DNA of 64,000 nucleotides from assembly GCA_031769625.1 (NCBI GenBank), contig JAUIMM010000572.1, forward strand, positions 8,632,095 through 8,696,094, in the 5' to 3' direction. The stretch's first letter is position 1; every line of letters starts with the position of its first letter. A program made the translations under genes and the position numbers. This DNA comes from Taudactylus pleione. Its lineage: Eukaryota; Chordata; Amphibia; Anura; Myobatrachidae. Shown in pieces: positions 9,801 through 22,259 of this stretch. Under the pieces are notes generated by a model, which saw only the letters and a list, made by a program, of their open reading frames with translations, made no database searches and had not been told where the DNA came from.

Positions 9801-9803
<3 letters not shown>

Positions 9804-9887
<84 letters not shown>
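9804..9887. repeat. (GATA)n(GACA)n(GATA)n tract, unit 3
   Basis: 84 bp; GACA block at about 9816-9840. Confidence 0.95.
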
Positions 9888-9888
<1 letters not shown>

Positions 9889-10742
9889 GCAGACTCTAGT
9901 TCTTTGGTACTTATGACTCGTCTTTTGCTGTGTTTCTAATTATCATGCCTTGCATTGCATATGTTGGTAGTTGTGTGAGCATGTGGTAGGGAATGTAGAC
10001 TGTAAGCTCCACTGGGGCAGGGACTAAAGTGAATGGCCAAATATTCTCATGTGTGTTAGTTGTGTGAGCATGTGGTAGGGAATGTAGACTGTAAGCTCCA
10101 CTGGGGCAGGGACTAAAGTGAATGGCCAAATATTCTCATGTGTTGTTAGTTGTGTGAGCATGTGGTAGGGAATGTAGACTGTAAGCTTCACTGGGGCAGG
10201 GACTAAAGTGAATGGCCAAATATTCTCATGTGTTGTAAGTTGTGTGAGCATGTGGTAGGGAATGTAGACTGTAAGCTCTACTGGGGCAGGGACTAAAGTG
10301 AATGGCCAAATATTCTCATGTGTTGTTAGTTGTGTGAGCATGTGGTCGGGAATGTAGACTGTAAGCTCCACTGGGGCAGGGATTAAAGTGAATGGCCAAA
10401 TATTCTCATGTGTTGTAAGTTGTGTGAGCATGTGGTAGGGAATGTAGACTGTAAGCTCCACTGGGGCAGGGACTAAAGTGAATGGACAAATATTCTCATG
10501 TGTTGTTAGTTGTGTGAGCATGTGGTAGAGAATGTAGACTGTAAGCTCCACTGGGGCAGGGACTAAAGTGAATGACCAAATATTCTCATGTGTTGTAAGT
10601 TGTGTGAGCATGTGGTAGGGAATGTAGACTGTATGCTCCACTGGGGCAGGGACTAAAGTGAATGTCCAAATATTCTCTGTAAAGCGCTGCAAAATTTATG
10701 TGCACTATATAAAAAACTGGTAATAAATAATAATTAATTAGA
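9888..10742 (+). repeat. LINE2-like tail and minisatellite, unit 3
   Basis: Eight monomers, the most in the window; one is 1 bp short (catgtgtgttag). Confidence 0.75.
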
Positions 10743-11265
10743 TACAGATGCGTCCACATACATCTATCCTCCATGTGCTTTGAGATGTGTTAAAAATAAT
10801 GGGTGAGTACATTGTGACTCTGTAGCACAGATCATCTTTCCAGATTACTTTTTCCATTAAAATGTGTCTTATTTGCAAACTGATGCGAATATGATACAAA
10901 TGCAGCTTATACTGAATAAAATGATATACGGCATGCCTACTGTATAATCTGTGTGCGACTGAGCTGTATCTGCATGCGATATGCACATTTACAGTGTCAC
11001 AGCCGCTGACACTGTAACGTAGCAATTTGCATACTGATATAGCCACAGTCGCACAGAGAACATACTGTAGGCTTGTCGCATATCTTTTTATTCAGCATAA
11101 GCTGCTTGTCCATCCTATTTGCATCACTTTGCGTATAAAATGCAGTTTATGGGATAACGTTTTCACAAAAGGATTCTCTGCTGTACCGATTCGTGCCACG
11201 GTGTAACGCATCTACAAGGGCTGTTTAACGCGCAGGGAGGCTGGGTGTATGTGAACACATCTGTA
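10743..11265. mobile_element. Foldback element A, unit 4
   Basis: 523 bp. Shares gaatatgatacaaatg with unit 1 and no other unit, marking the two as close relatives. Confidence 0.8.
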
Positions 11266-11423
11266 GATTGCCCATATATAGATAGGTATAGAAATAGATA
11301 GTTAGGTAGCTAGGTATAGTGCAAATTCACCTTGCCAACAAGGACAGGCCCAACTTAGATATATTTGCATGTATAGTGTATAGCAAGAACATGTTATCGC
11401 GCCTCTCAATCTTTGTTTTCTAC

Positions 11424-11566
11424 GTGGGCCTTTTCCATGAATCAAAATGTGAGGTCAACATCTAAGCAAACTACATCGCTGGACTTTTGCGAGGTCTCCT
11501 TGATTCCAGATTTCTACTCATGGCAACGATCAAAGATGAACCAATGGAAGAGTATACCCATGACAG
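11424..11566 (+). other. Candidate captured exon, unit 4 (acceptor lost)
   Basis: The acceptor reads tttctac in place of tttctag, which removes the obligatory AG. ATG at 11520; Thr-9 codon acg is atg (KDEPMEEY). Confidence 0.35.
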
Positions 11567-12013
11567 GTAATTAATGATTATTAATGATTATTAATTTCCG
11601 ATAATTCTCAGGCTAGACTGTTTCTAGTCCTGCAGAGGCACGATGATATGTTCCTGCTATACATTGATACTTACAAAAATGTCTATTTGCTATGGACTCT
11701 TCTACTTATGCAACACTGTGATTTGGTAGTGTCAGATACACCGTAATTCTGTTTATCTCAGGGTGCAGTATATCTCAGCTGTTCACTCTCCCTGTTTTAC
11801 TCCATAAATCTTGCTTTTTAGTCAAAATCCCAAACAGCATTACACTCACCTTTCCCAACCAAGAATCTTTGGGGTGGTTTTTCAAACACCTGGGCTTAAT
11901 GTTGGGAAAATGTGAATCTTTTGATTAGAAGGTTTGCCTCCAATGTCTAATATTTCAAGATAGATCATAGATAGATAGGTAGCTCGATCATTGATAGATA
12001 GACGCTCATTAGA

Positions 12014-13543
12014 TACAGATGTGTCCACATATATCTGTCCTCCATGCTGTTACGTTTAGCGTCCTGGACTCCCCTACTGAGGGGCTGGAAGTTGTGGTCC
12101 CGGGTCAATGATGGAGTCAGGAGCGAGGGGCCTGGATGTTCAGTCTACTCGTCCACAAGCATCGGATGTTGGCGAGACCTGACCGAGGGTGCGGAGTCCT
12201 ACCTGCCGGGAGTTGTTCACCAGTGACCCCTCCAAGCAGGATATGGGTTTCAGCTGCACCCGGCAAGCAGGTCGCGGCCCCCAGATCAGGGATCTGATGC
12301 GAGTGGGAATAGAGAAAGACACACCGCTTTAGCCCACTGGAAATATAATCTCTGTACCACTTGTACAGAGAAGCACAATAGAGATGTTTCCTGAAGAGGT
12401 GCTGAGGCAGAGCAGAGGGAGAGAATCCACTGAGGAGTAGGTTGTGCAGCTAGTACTGCAAGGAAGTGAGGATATGCTGCAGTCACTGAAGGAGAGTGGT
12501 GATAGCACCAGTTTGGATGACGTGATGTCTGCACACTGATGCTCGAGGATATGACACTGGTAAATAGCAAACGGGCAAGGATGTACTATCACACTGCTGC
12601 ACAAGGATATGGCACTTTGTAAATAATCACTAGGACTCAGTACATAGAAGATGTACAGAGCATATACTGGAAATACCACTGGGAAGAGTCTCTGGAAGAT
12701 TGCATGTGAAGCCTGGACGAAGCAAACAGCAACCATCTGGGAATAACGAAGTTGCTCAGGCAATTTCCTGTTCACCTGGAGTCCTGTTTATACCCCCAGG
12801 CAGCTGTCCATTGGATAAGTAAGTCAGCTGAGAACTGACACAGCTACCACTGGATAAGGATCCTTCAGGTGATTCAGCCAAGATGGCTGCGCCCATGACC
12901 ATCGCCGCAGGAACTTCAGTATGGAGGATTGTGTGACAGTCACCTGGGCCCCTGGGAGAATACTCAGCAAGTCACCTACCACTGCACCTGACGTCTCACT
13001 GCTCTCGCTAATGAGGGAAAGCCGGCGCTACGGTAAATAACAGCCGATCCCAGGCAGGATCCTGACACATGCGCTATTAGACGTGTTATAAATAACGCAT
13101 GAGCGCAATGAGACTCAGTATCACAGAGCATCTTTCCATGCGACTTTTGCCCTTAAAATGTGCCTTTATTTGCAAAGCGATGCATATAGGTCGCAAAAGC
13201 AGCTTATCCTGATCAAAATGATGTTTGGCATGGCTTTATTCTGTGTGGGTGACTGCGGCTGTATCTGCATGCAAAATACAACTTTATAGTGTCACAGCCA
13301 CTGACACTGTGACGTAGCATTTTGCATGTAGATATATCCAGTCGCACACAGAACATAGGCATGCCACATATTTTAATAAGCTGCTTGTACATCCTATTTT
13401 GCATCGCTTTGCAAATAAGACACATTTTAAAGGGAAAGCTGCACGAAAAGATGCTCAGTTCTGTCATGTCGTGCCACGGTATAACTCTACTAGAAGGGCT
13501 TTTTAATGCACAGGGAAGCTAGGTGTATGTGAACACATCTTTA
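12014..13543. mobile_element. Foldback element B, unit 4, split by LTR
   Basis: Arms at 12014-12047 and 13068-13543. Confidence 0.8.
12048..13067 (-). mobile_element. LTR-like element, unit 4
   Basis: 1020 bp, TGTTACG start, close to unit 2 (ggatccttcagg). Confidence 0.7.
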
Positions 13544-13567
13544 GATTACCCATATATAGATTGTTAT

Positions 13568-13570
<3 letters not shown>

Positions 13571-13646
<76 letters not shown>
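13571..13646. repeat. (GATA)n tract, unit 4
   Basis: 76 bp, pure GATA. Confidence 0.95.
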
Positions 13647-13647
<1 letters not shown>

Positions 13648-14142
13648 GCAGACTCTAGTTCTTTGGTACTTATGACTCGTCTTTTGCTTTGTTTCTAATT
13701 ATCATGCCTTGCATTGCATATGTTGTTAGTTGTGTGAGCATGTGGTAGGGAATGTAGACTGTAAGCTCCACTGGGGCAGGGACTAAAGTGAATGGCCAAA
13801 TATTCTCATGTGTTGTAAGTTGTGTGAGCATGTGGTAGGGAATGTAGACTGTAAGCTCCACTGGGGCAGGGACTAAAGTGAATGGACAAATATTCTCATG
13901 TGTTGTTAGTTGTGTGAGCATGTGGTAGGGAATGTAGACTGTAAGCTCCACTGGGGCAGGGACTAAAGTGAATGGACAAATATTCTCATGTGTTGTAAGT
14001 TGCGTGAGCATATGGTAGGGAATGTAGACTGTAAGCTCCACTGGGGCAGGGACTAAAGTGAATGTCCAAATATTCTCTGTAAAGCGCTGCAGAATTTATG
14101 TGCGCTATATAAAATACTGGTAATAAATAATAATTAATTAGA
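13647..14142 (+). repeat. LINE2-like tail and minisatellite, unit 4
   Basis: Four monomers; the last has gcgtgagcatatgg, as in subfamily II. Confidence 0.75.
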
Positions 14143-14665
14143 TACAGATGCGTCCACATACATCTATCCTCCATGTGCTTTGAGATGTGTTAAAAATAAT
14201 GGGTGAGTACATTGTGACTCTGTAGCACAGAGCATCTTTCCAGATTACTTTTTCCATTAAAATGTGTCTTATTTGCAAAGCGATGCGAATAGGACGCAAA
14301 TGCAGCTTATACTGAATAAAATGATATACGGCATGCCTGCTGTATAATCTGTGTGCGACTGAGCTGTATCTGCTTGCGATATGCAACTTTACAGTGTCAC
14401 AGCCGCTGACACTGTAACGTAGCATTTTGCATACAGATATAGCCACAGTCGCACACAGAACATACTGTAGGCTTGCCGCATATCATTTTATTCAGCATAA
14501 GCTGCTTGTCCGTCCTATTTGCATCACTTTGCGTATAAAATGCAGTTTATGGGATAACATTTTCACAAAAAGATGCTCTGCTGTAGCGATTCATGCCACG
14601 GTGTAATGCATCTACAAGGGCTGTTTAACGCGCAGGGAGGCTGGGTGTATGTGAACACATCTGTA
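14143..14665. mobile_element. Foldback element A, unit 5
   Basis: 523 bp, subfamily II form; the left arm has tctgcttgcgatatgc, a private change from tctgcatgcgatatgc. Confidence 0.8.
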
Positions 14666-14823
14666 GATTGCCCATATATAGATAGGTAGAGAAATAGATA
14701 GTTAGGTAGCTAGGTATAGTGCAAATTCACCTTGCCAACAAGGACAGGCCCAACTTAGATATATTTGCATGTATAGTGTATAGCAAGAACATGTTATCGC
14801 GCCTCTCAATCTTTGTTTTCTAG

Positions 14824-14966
14824 GTGGGCCTTTTCCATGAATCAAAATGTGAGGTCAACATCTAAGCAAACTACATCGCTGGACTTTTGCGAGGTCTCCT
14901 TGATTCCAGATTTCTACTCATGGCAACGATCAAAGATGAACCAACGGAAGAGTAGACCCATGACAG
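14824..14966 (+). other. Candidate captured exon, unit 5 (stop codon)
   Basis: Splice sites kept, but gaagagtagaccc places TAG after MATIKDEPTEE. ATG at 14920. Confidence 0.35.
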
Positions 14967-15413
14967 GTAATTAATGATTATTAATGATTATTAATTACCG
15001 ATAATTCTCAGGCTAGACTGTTTCTAGTCCTGCAGAGGCACGATGATATGTTCCTGCTATACATTGATACTTACAAAAATGTCTATTTGCCATGGACTCT
15101 TCTACTTATGCAACACTGTGATTTGGTAGTGTCAGATACACAGTAATTCTGTTTATCTCAGGGTGCAGTATATCTCAGCTGTTCACTCTCCCTGTTTTAC
15201 TCCATAAATCTTGCTTTTTAGTCAAAATCCCAAACAGCATTACACTCACCTTTCCCAACCAAGAATCTTTGGGGTGGTTTTTCAAACGCCTGGGCTTAAT
15301 GTTGGGAAAATGTGAATCTTTTGATTAGAAGGTTTGCCTCCAATGTCTAATATTTCAAGATAGATCATAGATAGATAGGTAGCTCGATCATTGATAGATA
15401 GACGCTCGTTAGA

Positions 15414-16943
15414 TACAGATGTGTCCACATATATCTGTCCTCCATGCTGTTACGTTTAGCGTCCTGGACTCCCCTACTGAGGGGCTGGAAGTTGTGGTCC
15501 CGGGTCAATGATGGAGTCAGGAGCGAGGGGCCTGGATGTTCAGTCTTCTCGTCCACAAGCATCGGATGTTGGCGAGACCTGACCGAGGGTGCGGAGTCCT
15601 ACCTGCCGGGAGGTGTTCACCAGTGACCCCTCCAAGCAGGATATGGGTTTCAGCTGCACCCGGCAAGCAGGTCGCGGCCCCCAGATCAGGGATCTGATGC
15701 GAGTGGGAATAGAGAAAGACACACCGCTTTAGCCCACTGGAAATATAATCTCTGTACCACTAGTACAGAGAAGCACAATAGAGATGTTTCCTGAAGAGGT
15801 GCTGAGGCAGAGCAGAGGGAGAGAATCCACTGAGGAGTAGGTTGTGCAGCTAGTACTGCAAGGAAGTGAGGATATGCTGCAGTCACTGAAGGAGAGTGGT
15901 GATAGCACCAGTTTGGATGACGTGATGTCTGCACACTGATGCTCGAGGATATGACACTGGTAAATAGCAAACGGGCAAGGATGTACTATCACACTGCTGC
16001 ACAAGGATATGGCACTTTGTAAATAATCACTAGGACTCAGTACATAGAAGATGTACAGAGCATATACTGGAAAAACCACTGCGAAGAGTCTCTGGAAGAT
16101 TGCATGTGAAGCCTGGACGAAGCAAACAGCAACCATCTGGGAATATCGAAGTTGCTCAGGCAATTTCCTGTTCACCTGGAGTCCTGTTTATACCCCCAGG
16201 CAGCTGTCCATTGGATAAGCAAGTCAGCTGAGAACTGACACAGCTACCACTGGATAAGGATCCATCAGGTGATTCAACCAAGATGGCTGCGCCCATGACC
16301 ATCGCCGCAGGAACTTCAATATGGAGGATTGTGTGACAGTCACCTGGGCCCCAGGGAGAATACTCAGCAAGTCACCTACCGCTGCACCTGACGTCTCACT
16401 GCTCTCGCTAATGAGGGGAAGCCGGCGCTATGGTAAATAACAGCCGATCCCAGGCAGGATCCTGACACATGCGCTATTAAACGTGTTATAAATAAAGCGT
16501 GAGCGCCATGTGACTCAGTATCACAGAGCATCTTTCCATGCGACTTTTGCCCTTAAAATGTGCCTTTATTTGCAAAGCGATGCGTATAGGTCGCAAAGGC
16601 AGCTTATCCTGATCAAAATGATGTTTGGCATGGCTTTATTCTGTGTGGGTGACTGTGGCTGTATCTGCATGCAAAATACAACTTTATAGTGTCACAGCCA
16701 CTGACACTGTGACGTAGCATTTTGCATGTAGATATATCCAGTCGCACACAGAACATAGGCATGCCACATATTTTAATAAGCTGCTTGTACATCCTATTTT
16801 GCATCGCTTTGCAAATAAGACACATTTTAAGGGGAAAGCTGCACGAAAAGATGCTCAGTTCTGTCATGTCGTGCCACGGTATAACTCTACTAGAAGGGCT
16901 TTTTAATGCACAGGGAAGCTAGGTGTATGTGAACACATCTTTA
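15414..16943. mobile_element. Foldback element B, unit 5, split by LTR
   Basis: Arms at 15414-15447 and 16468-16943. attaaacgtg marks subfamily II. Confidence 0.8.
15448..16467 (-). mobile_element. LTR-like element, unit 5
   Basis: 1020 bp, TGTTACG start, subfamily II; aaaaaccactgcgaagag region shared in part with units 7, 9 and 10. Confidence 0.7.
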
Positions 16944-16967
16944 GATTACCCATATATAGATTGTTAT

Positions 16968-16970
<3 letters not shown>

Positions 16971-17023
<53 letters not shown>

Positions 17024-17034
17024 GTAGATAGATA
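16971..17034. repeat. (GATA)n tract, unit 5
   Basis: 64 bp with a GGTA interruption near the right end. Confidence 0.95.
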
Positions 17035-17530
17035 GGCAGACTGTAGTTCTTTGGTACTTATGACTCGTCTTTTGCTTTGTTTCTAATTATCATGCCTTGC
17101 ATTGCATATGTTGTTAGTTGTGTGAGCATGTGGTAGGGAATGTAGACTGTAAGCTCCACTGGGGCAGGGACTAAAGTGAATGGCCAAATATTCTCATGTG
17201 TTGTAAGTTGTGTGAGCATGTGGTAGGGAATGTAGACTGTAAGCTCCACTGGGGCAGGGACTAAAGTGAATGGCCAAATATTCTCATGTGTTGTTAGTTG
17301 TGTGAGCATGTGGTAGGGAATGTAGACTGTAAGCTCCACTGGGGCAGGGACTAAAGTGAATGGACAAATATTCTCATGTGTTGTAAGTTGCGTGAGCATA
17401 TGGTAGGGAATGTAGACTGTAAGCTCCACTGGGGCAGGGACTAAAGTGAATGTCCAAATATTCTCTGTAAAGCGCTGCAGAATTTATGTGCGCTATATAA
17501 AATACTGGTAATAAATAATCATTAATTAGA
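17035..17530 (+). repeat. LINE2-like tail and minisatellite, unit 5
   Basis: Four monomers; last with gcgtgagcatatgg. Confidence 0.75.
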
Positions 17531-18053
17531 TACAGATGCGTCCACATACATCTTTCCTCCATGTGCTTTGAGATGTGTTAAAAATAATGGGTGAGTACAT
17601 TGTGACTCTGTAGCACAGAGCATCTTTCCAGATTACTTTTTCCATTAAAATGTGTCTTATTTGCAAAGCGATGCGAATAGGACGCAAATGCAGCTTATAC
17701 TGAATAAAATGATATACGGCATGCCTGCTGTATAATCTGTGTGCGACTGAGCTGTATCTGCATGCGATATGCAACTTTACAGTGTCACAGCCGCTGACAC
17801 TGTAACGTAGCATTTTGCATACAGATATAGCCACAGTCGCACACAGAACATACTGTAGGCTTGCCGCATATCATTTTATTCAGCATAAGCTGCTTGTCCG
17901 TCCTATTTGCATCACTTTGCGTATAAAATGCAGTTTATGGGATAACATTTTCACAAAAAGATGCTCTGCTGTACCGATTCGTGCCACGGTGTAACGCATC
18001 TACAAGGGCTGTTTAACGCGCAGGGAGGCTGGGTGTATGTGAACACATCTGTA
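17531..18053. mobile_element. Foldback element A, unit 6
   Basis: 523 bp, subfamily II form with catctttcctcc near the left end. Confidence 0.8.
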
Positions 18054-18211
18054 GATTGCCCATATATAGATAGGTAGAGAAATAGATAGTTAGGTAGCTA
18101 AGTATAGTGCAAATTCACCTTGCCAACAAGGACAGGCCCAACTTAGATATATTTGCATGTATAGTGTATAGCAAGAACATGGTATCGCGCCTCTCAATCT
18201 TTGTTTTCTAG

Positions 18212-18354
18212 GTGGGCCTTTTCCATGAATCAAAATGTGAGGTCAACATCTAAGCAAATTACATCGCTGGAATTTTGCGAGGTCTCCTTGATTCCAGATT
18301 TCTACTCATGGCAACGATCAAAGATGAACCAACGGAAGAGTATACCCATGACAG
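18212..18354 (+). other. Candidate captured exon, unit 6
   Basis: Splice sites kept; ATG at 18308; EEYTHDR end. Upstream leader has ggaattttgcg, private to this unit. Confidence 0.4.
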
Positions 18355-18801
18355 GTAATTAATGATTATTAATGATTATTAATTACCGATAATTCTCAGG
18401 CTAGACTGTTTCTAGTCCTGCAGAGGCACGATGATATGTTCCTGCTATACATTGATACTTACAAAAATGTCTATTTGCCATGGACTCTTCTACTTATGCA
18501 ACACTGTGATTTGGTAGTGTCAGATACACCGTAATTCTGTTTATCTCAGGGTGCAGTATATCTCAGCTGTTCACTCTCCCTGTTTTACTCCATAAATCTT
18601 GCTATTTAGTCAAAATCCCAAACAGCATTACACTCACCTTTCCCAACCAAGAATCTTTGGGGTGGTTTTTCAAACGCCTGGGCTTAATGTTGGGAAAATG
18701 TGAATCTTTTGATTAGAAGGTTTGCCTCCAATGTCTAATATTTCAAGATAGATCATAGATAGATAGGTAGCTCGATCATTGATAGATAGACGCTCGTTAG
18801 A

Positions 18802-20327
18802 TACAGATGTGTCCACATGTATCTGTCCTCCATGCTGTTACGTTTAGCGTCCTGGACTCCCCTACTGAGGGGCTGGAAGTTGTGGTCCCGGGTCAATGAT
18901 GGAGTCAGGAGCGAGGGGCCTGGATGTTCAGTCTTCTCGTCCACAAGCATCGGATGTTGGCGAGACCTGACCGAGGGTGCGGAGTCCTACCTGCCGGGAG
19001 GTGTTCACCAGTGACCCCTCCAAGCAGGATATGGGTTTCAGCTGCACCCGGCAAGCAGGTCGCGGCCCCCAGATCAGGGATCTGATGCGAGTGGGAATAG
19101 AGAAAGACACACCGCTTTAGCCCACTGGAAATATAATCTCTGTACCACTAGTACAGAGAAGCACAATAGAGATGTTTCCTGAAGAGGTGCTGAGGCAGAG
19201 CAGAGGGAGAGAATCCACTGAGGAGTAGGTTGTGCAGCTAGTACTGCAAGGAAGTGAGGATATGCTGCAGTCACTGAAGGAGAGTGGTGATAGCACCAGA
19301 TTGGATGACGTGATGTCTGCACACTGATGCTCGAGGATATGACACTGGTAAATAGCAAACGGGCAAGGATGTACTATCACACTGCTGCACAAGGATATGG
19401 CACTTTGTAAATAATCACTAGGACTCAGTACATAGAAGATGTACAGAGCATATACTGGAAATACCACTGGGAAGAGTCTCTGGAAGATTGCATGTGAAGC
19501 CTGGACGAAGCAAACAGCAACCATCTGGGAATATCGAAGTTGCTCAGGCAATTTCCTGTTCACCTGGAGTCCTGTTTATACCCCCAGGCAGCTGTCCATT
19601 GGATAAGCAAGTCAGCTGAGAACTGACACAGCTACCACTGGATAAGGATCCATCAGGTGATTCAACCAAGATGGCTGCGCCCATGACCATCGCCGCAGGA
19701 ACTTCAATATGGAGGATTGTGTGACAGTCACCTGGGCCCCGGGGAGAATACTCAGCAAGTCACCTACCGCTGCACCTGACGTCTCACTGCTCTCGCTAAT
19801 GAGGGGAAGCCGGCGCTATGGTAAATAACAGCCGATCCCAGGCAGGATCCTGACACATGCGCTATTAAACGTGTTATAAATAACGCGTGAGCGCCATGTG
19901 ACTCAGTATCACAGAGCATCTTTCCATGCGACTTTTGCCCTTAAAATGTGCCTTTATTTGCAAAGCGATGCGTATAGGTCGCAAAGGCAGCTTATCCTGA
20001 TCAAAATGATGTTTGGCATGGCTTTATTCTGTGTGGGTGACTGCGGCTGTATCTGCATGCAAAATACAACTTTATAGTGTCACAGCCACTGACACTGTGA
20101 CGTAGCATTTTGCATGTAGATATATCCAGTTGCACACAGAACATAGGCATGCCACATATTTTAATAAGCTGCTTGTACATCCTATTTTGCATCGCTTTGC
20201 AAATAAGACACATTTTAAAGGGAAAGCTGCACGAAAAGATGCTCAGTTCTGTCGTGTCGTGCCACGGTATAACTCTATAGGGCTTTTTAATGCACAGGGA
20301 AGCTAGGTGTATGTGAACACATCTTTA
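18802..20327. mobile_element. Foldback element B, unit 6, split by LTR
   Basis: Arms at 18802-18835 and 19856-20327; right part is 4 bp short (ctctatagggc). Confidence 0.8.
18836..19855 (-). mobile_element. LTR-like element, unit 6
   Basis: 1020 bp, TGTTACG start, ccactgggaagag form. Confidence 0.7.
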
Positions 20328-20352
20328 GATTACCCATATAGAGATTGTTATT

Positions 20353-20353
<1 letters not shown>

Positions 20354-20402
<49 letters not shown>
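20354..20402. repeat. (GATA)n tract, unit 6
   Basis: 49 bp, pure GATA. Confidence 0.95.
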
Positions 20403-20403
<1 letters not shown>

Positions 20404-20988
20404 GCAGACTCTAGTTCTTTGGTACTTATGACTCGTCTTTTGCTGTGTTTTTAATTATCATGCCTTGCGTTGCATGTGTTGTTAGTTGTGTGAGCATGTG
20501 GTAGGGTGTGTAGACTGTAAGCTCCACTGGGGCAGGGACTAAAGTGAATGGCCAAATATTCTCATGTGTTGTTAGTTGTGTGAGCATGTGGTAGGGAATG
20601 TAGACTGTAAGCTCCACTGGGGCAGGGACTAAAGTGAATGGACAAATATTCTCATGTCTTGTAAGTTGTGTGAGCATGTGGTAGGGAATGTAGACTGTAA
20701 GCTCCACTGGGGCAGGGACTAAAGTGAATGGCCAAATATTCTCATGTGTTGTTAGTTGTGTGAGCATGTGGAAAGGAATGTAGACTGTAAGCTCCACTGG
20801 GGCAGGGACTAAAGTGAATGGACAAATATTCTCATGTCTTGTAAGTTGTGTGAGCATGTGGTAGGGAATGTAGACTGTAAGCTCCACTGGGGCAGGTACT
20901 AAAGTGAATGTCCAAATATTCTCTGTAAAGCGCTGCAGAATTTATGTGCGCTATATAAAAAACTGGTAATAAATAATAATTAATTAGA
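20403..20988 (+). repeat. LINE2-like tail and minisatellite, unit 6
   Basis: Five monomers; first with tagggtgtgt, and two with the catgtcttgtaag variant, suggesting a recent one-monomer duplication relative to unit 8. Confidence 0.75.
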
Positions 20989-21511
20989 TAGAGATGCGTC
21001 CACATACATCTATCCTCCATGTGCTTTGAGATGTGTTAAAAATAATGGGTGAGTACATTGTGACTCTGTAGCACAGAGCATCTTTCCAGATTACTTTTTC
21101 CATTAAAATGTGTCTTATTTGCAAAGCGATGCGAATAGGACGCAAATGCAGCTTATACTGAATAAAATGATATACGGCATGCCTGCTGTATAATCTGTGT
21201 GCGACTGAGCTGTATCTGCATGCGATATGCAACTTTACAGTGTCACAGCCGCTGACACTGTAACGTAGCATTTTGCATACAGATATAGCCACAGTCGCAC
21301 ACAGAACATACTGTAGGCTTGCCGCATATCATTTTATTCAGCATAAGCTGCTTGTCCGTCCTATTTGCATCACTTTGCGTATAAAATGCAGTTTATGGGA
21401 TAACATTTTCACAAAAAGATGCTCTGCTGTAGCGATTCGTGCCACGGTGTAACGCATCTACAAGGGCTGTTTAACGCGCAGGGAGGCTGGGTGTATGTGA
21501 ACACATCTGTA
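20989..21511. mobile_element. Foldback element A, unit 7
   Basis: 523 bp, subfamily II form with catctatcctcc; close to unit 5. Confidence 0.8.
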
Positions 21512-21669
21512 GATTGCCCATATATAGATAGGTAGAGAAATAGATAGTTAGGTAGCTAGGTATAGTGCAAATTCACCTTGCCAACAAGGACAGGCCCAAC
21601 TTAGATATATTTGCATGTATAGTGTATAGCAAGAACATGGTATCGCGCCTCTCAATCTTTGTTTTCTAG

Positions 21670-21812
21670 GTGGGCCTTTTCCATGAATCAAAATGTGAGG
21701 TCAACATCTAAGCAAATTACATCGCTGGACTTTTGCGAGGTCTCCTTGATTCCAGATTTCTACTCATGGCAACGATCAAAGATGAACCAACGGAAGAGTA
21801 TACCCATGACAG
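21670..21812 (+). other. Candidate captured exon, unit 7
   Basis: Splice sites kept; ATG at 21766; EEYTHDR end. Confidence 0.4.
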
Positions 21813-22259
21813 GTAATTAATGATTATTAATGATTATTAATTACCGATAATTCTCAGGCTAGACTGTTTCTAGTCCTGCAGAGGCACGATGATATGTTCC
21901 TGCTATACATTGATACTTACAAAAATGTCTATTTGCCATGGACTCTTCTACTTATGCAACACTGTGATTTGGTAGTGTCAGATACACAGTAATTCTGTTT
22001 ATCTCAGGGTGCAGTATATCTCAGCTGTTCACTCTCCCTGTTTTACTCCATAAATCTTGCTTTTTAGTCAAAATCCCAAACAGCATTACACTCACCTTTC
22101 CCAACCAAGAATCTTTGGGGTGGTTTTTCAAACGCCTGGGCTTAATGTTGGGAAAATGTGAATCTTTTGATTAGAAGGTTTGCCTCCAATGTCTAATATT
22201 TCAAGATAGATCATAGATAGATAGGTAGCTCGATCATTGATAGATAGACGCTCGTTAGA

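Larger units (their letters stand above)
7008..10742 (+). repeat. Array unit 3 (3735 bp, mosaic III/I)
   Basis: This is the longest unit. Foldback A, exon and LTR are subfamily III (single tgattattaat, 25-bp LTR deletion), while its eight-monomer minisatellite and the foldback A that follows are subfamily I. It carries a GACA block. Confidence 0.95.
10743..14142 (+). repeat. Array unit 4 (3400 bp, mosaic I/II)
   Basis: Subfamily I through the LTR. The last minisatellite monomer has the gcgtgagcatatgg form typical of subfamily II, placing a switch in the minisatellite. The exon acceptor AG is AC. Confidence 0.95.
14143..17530 (+). repeat. Array unit 5 (3388 bp, subfamily II)
   Basis: Subfamily II markers include cctgctgtataatc in foldback A, ctatttgccatgg in the spacer, gattcaacc and ggcgctatgg in the LTR, and attaaacgtg in B. 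It matches unit 7 at a distance of 6846 bp. Confidence 0.95.
17531..20988 (+). repeat. Array unit 6 (3458 bp, subfamily II)
   Basis: It shares with unit 8 a 4-bp deletion in B (ctctatagggc in place of ctctactagaagggc) and the catatagagattgttattt flank. Five minisatellite monomers. Confidence 0.95.
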
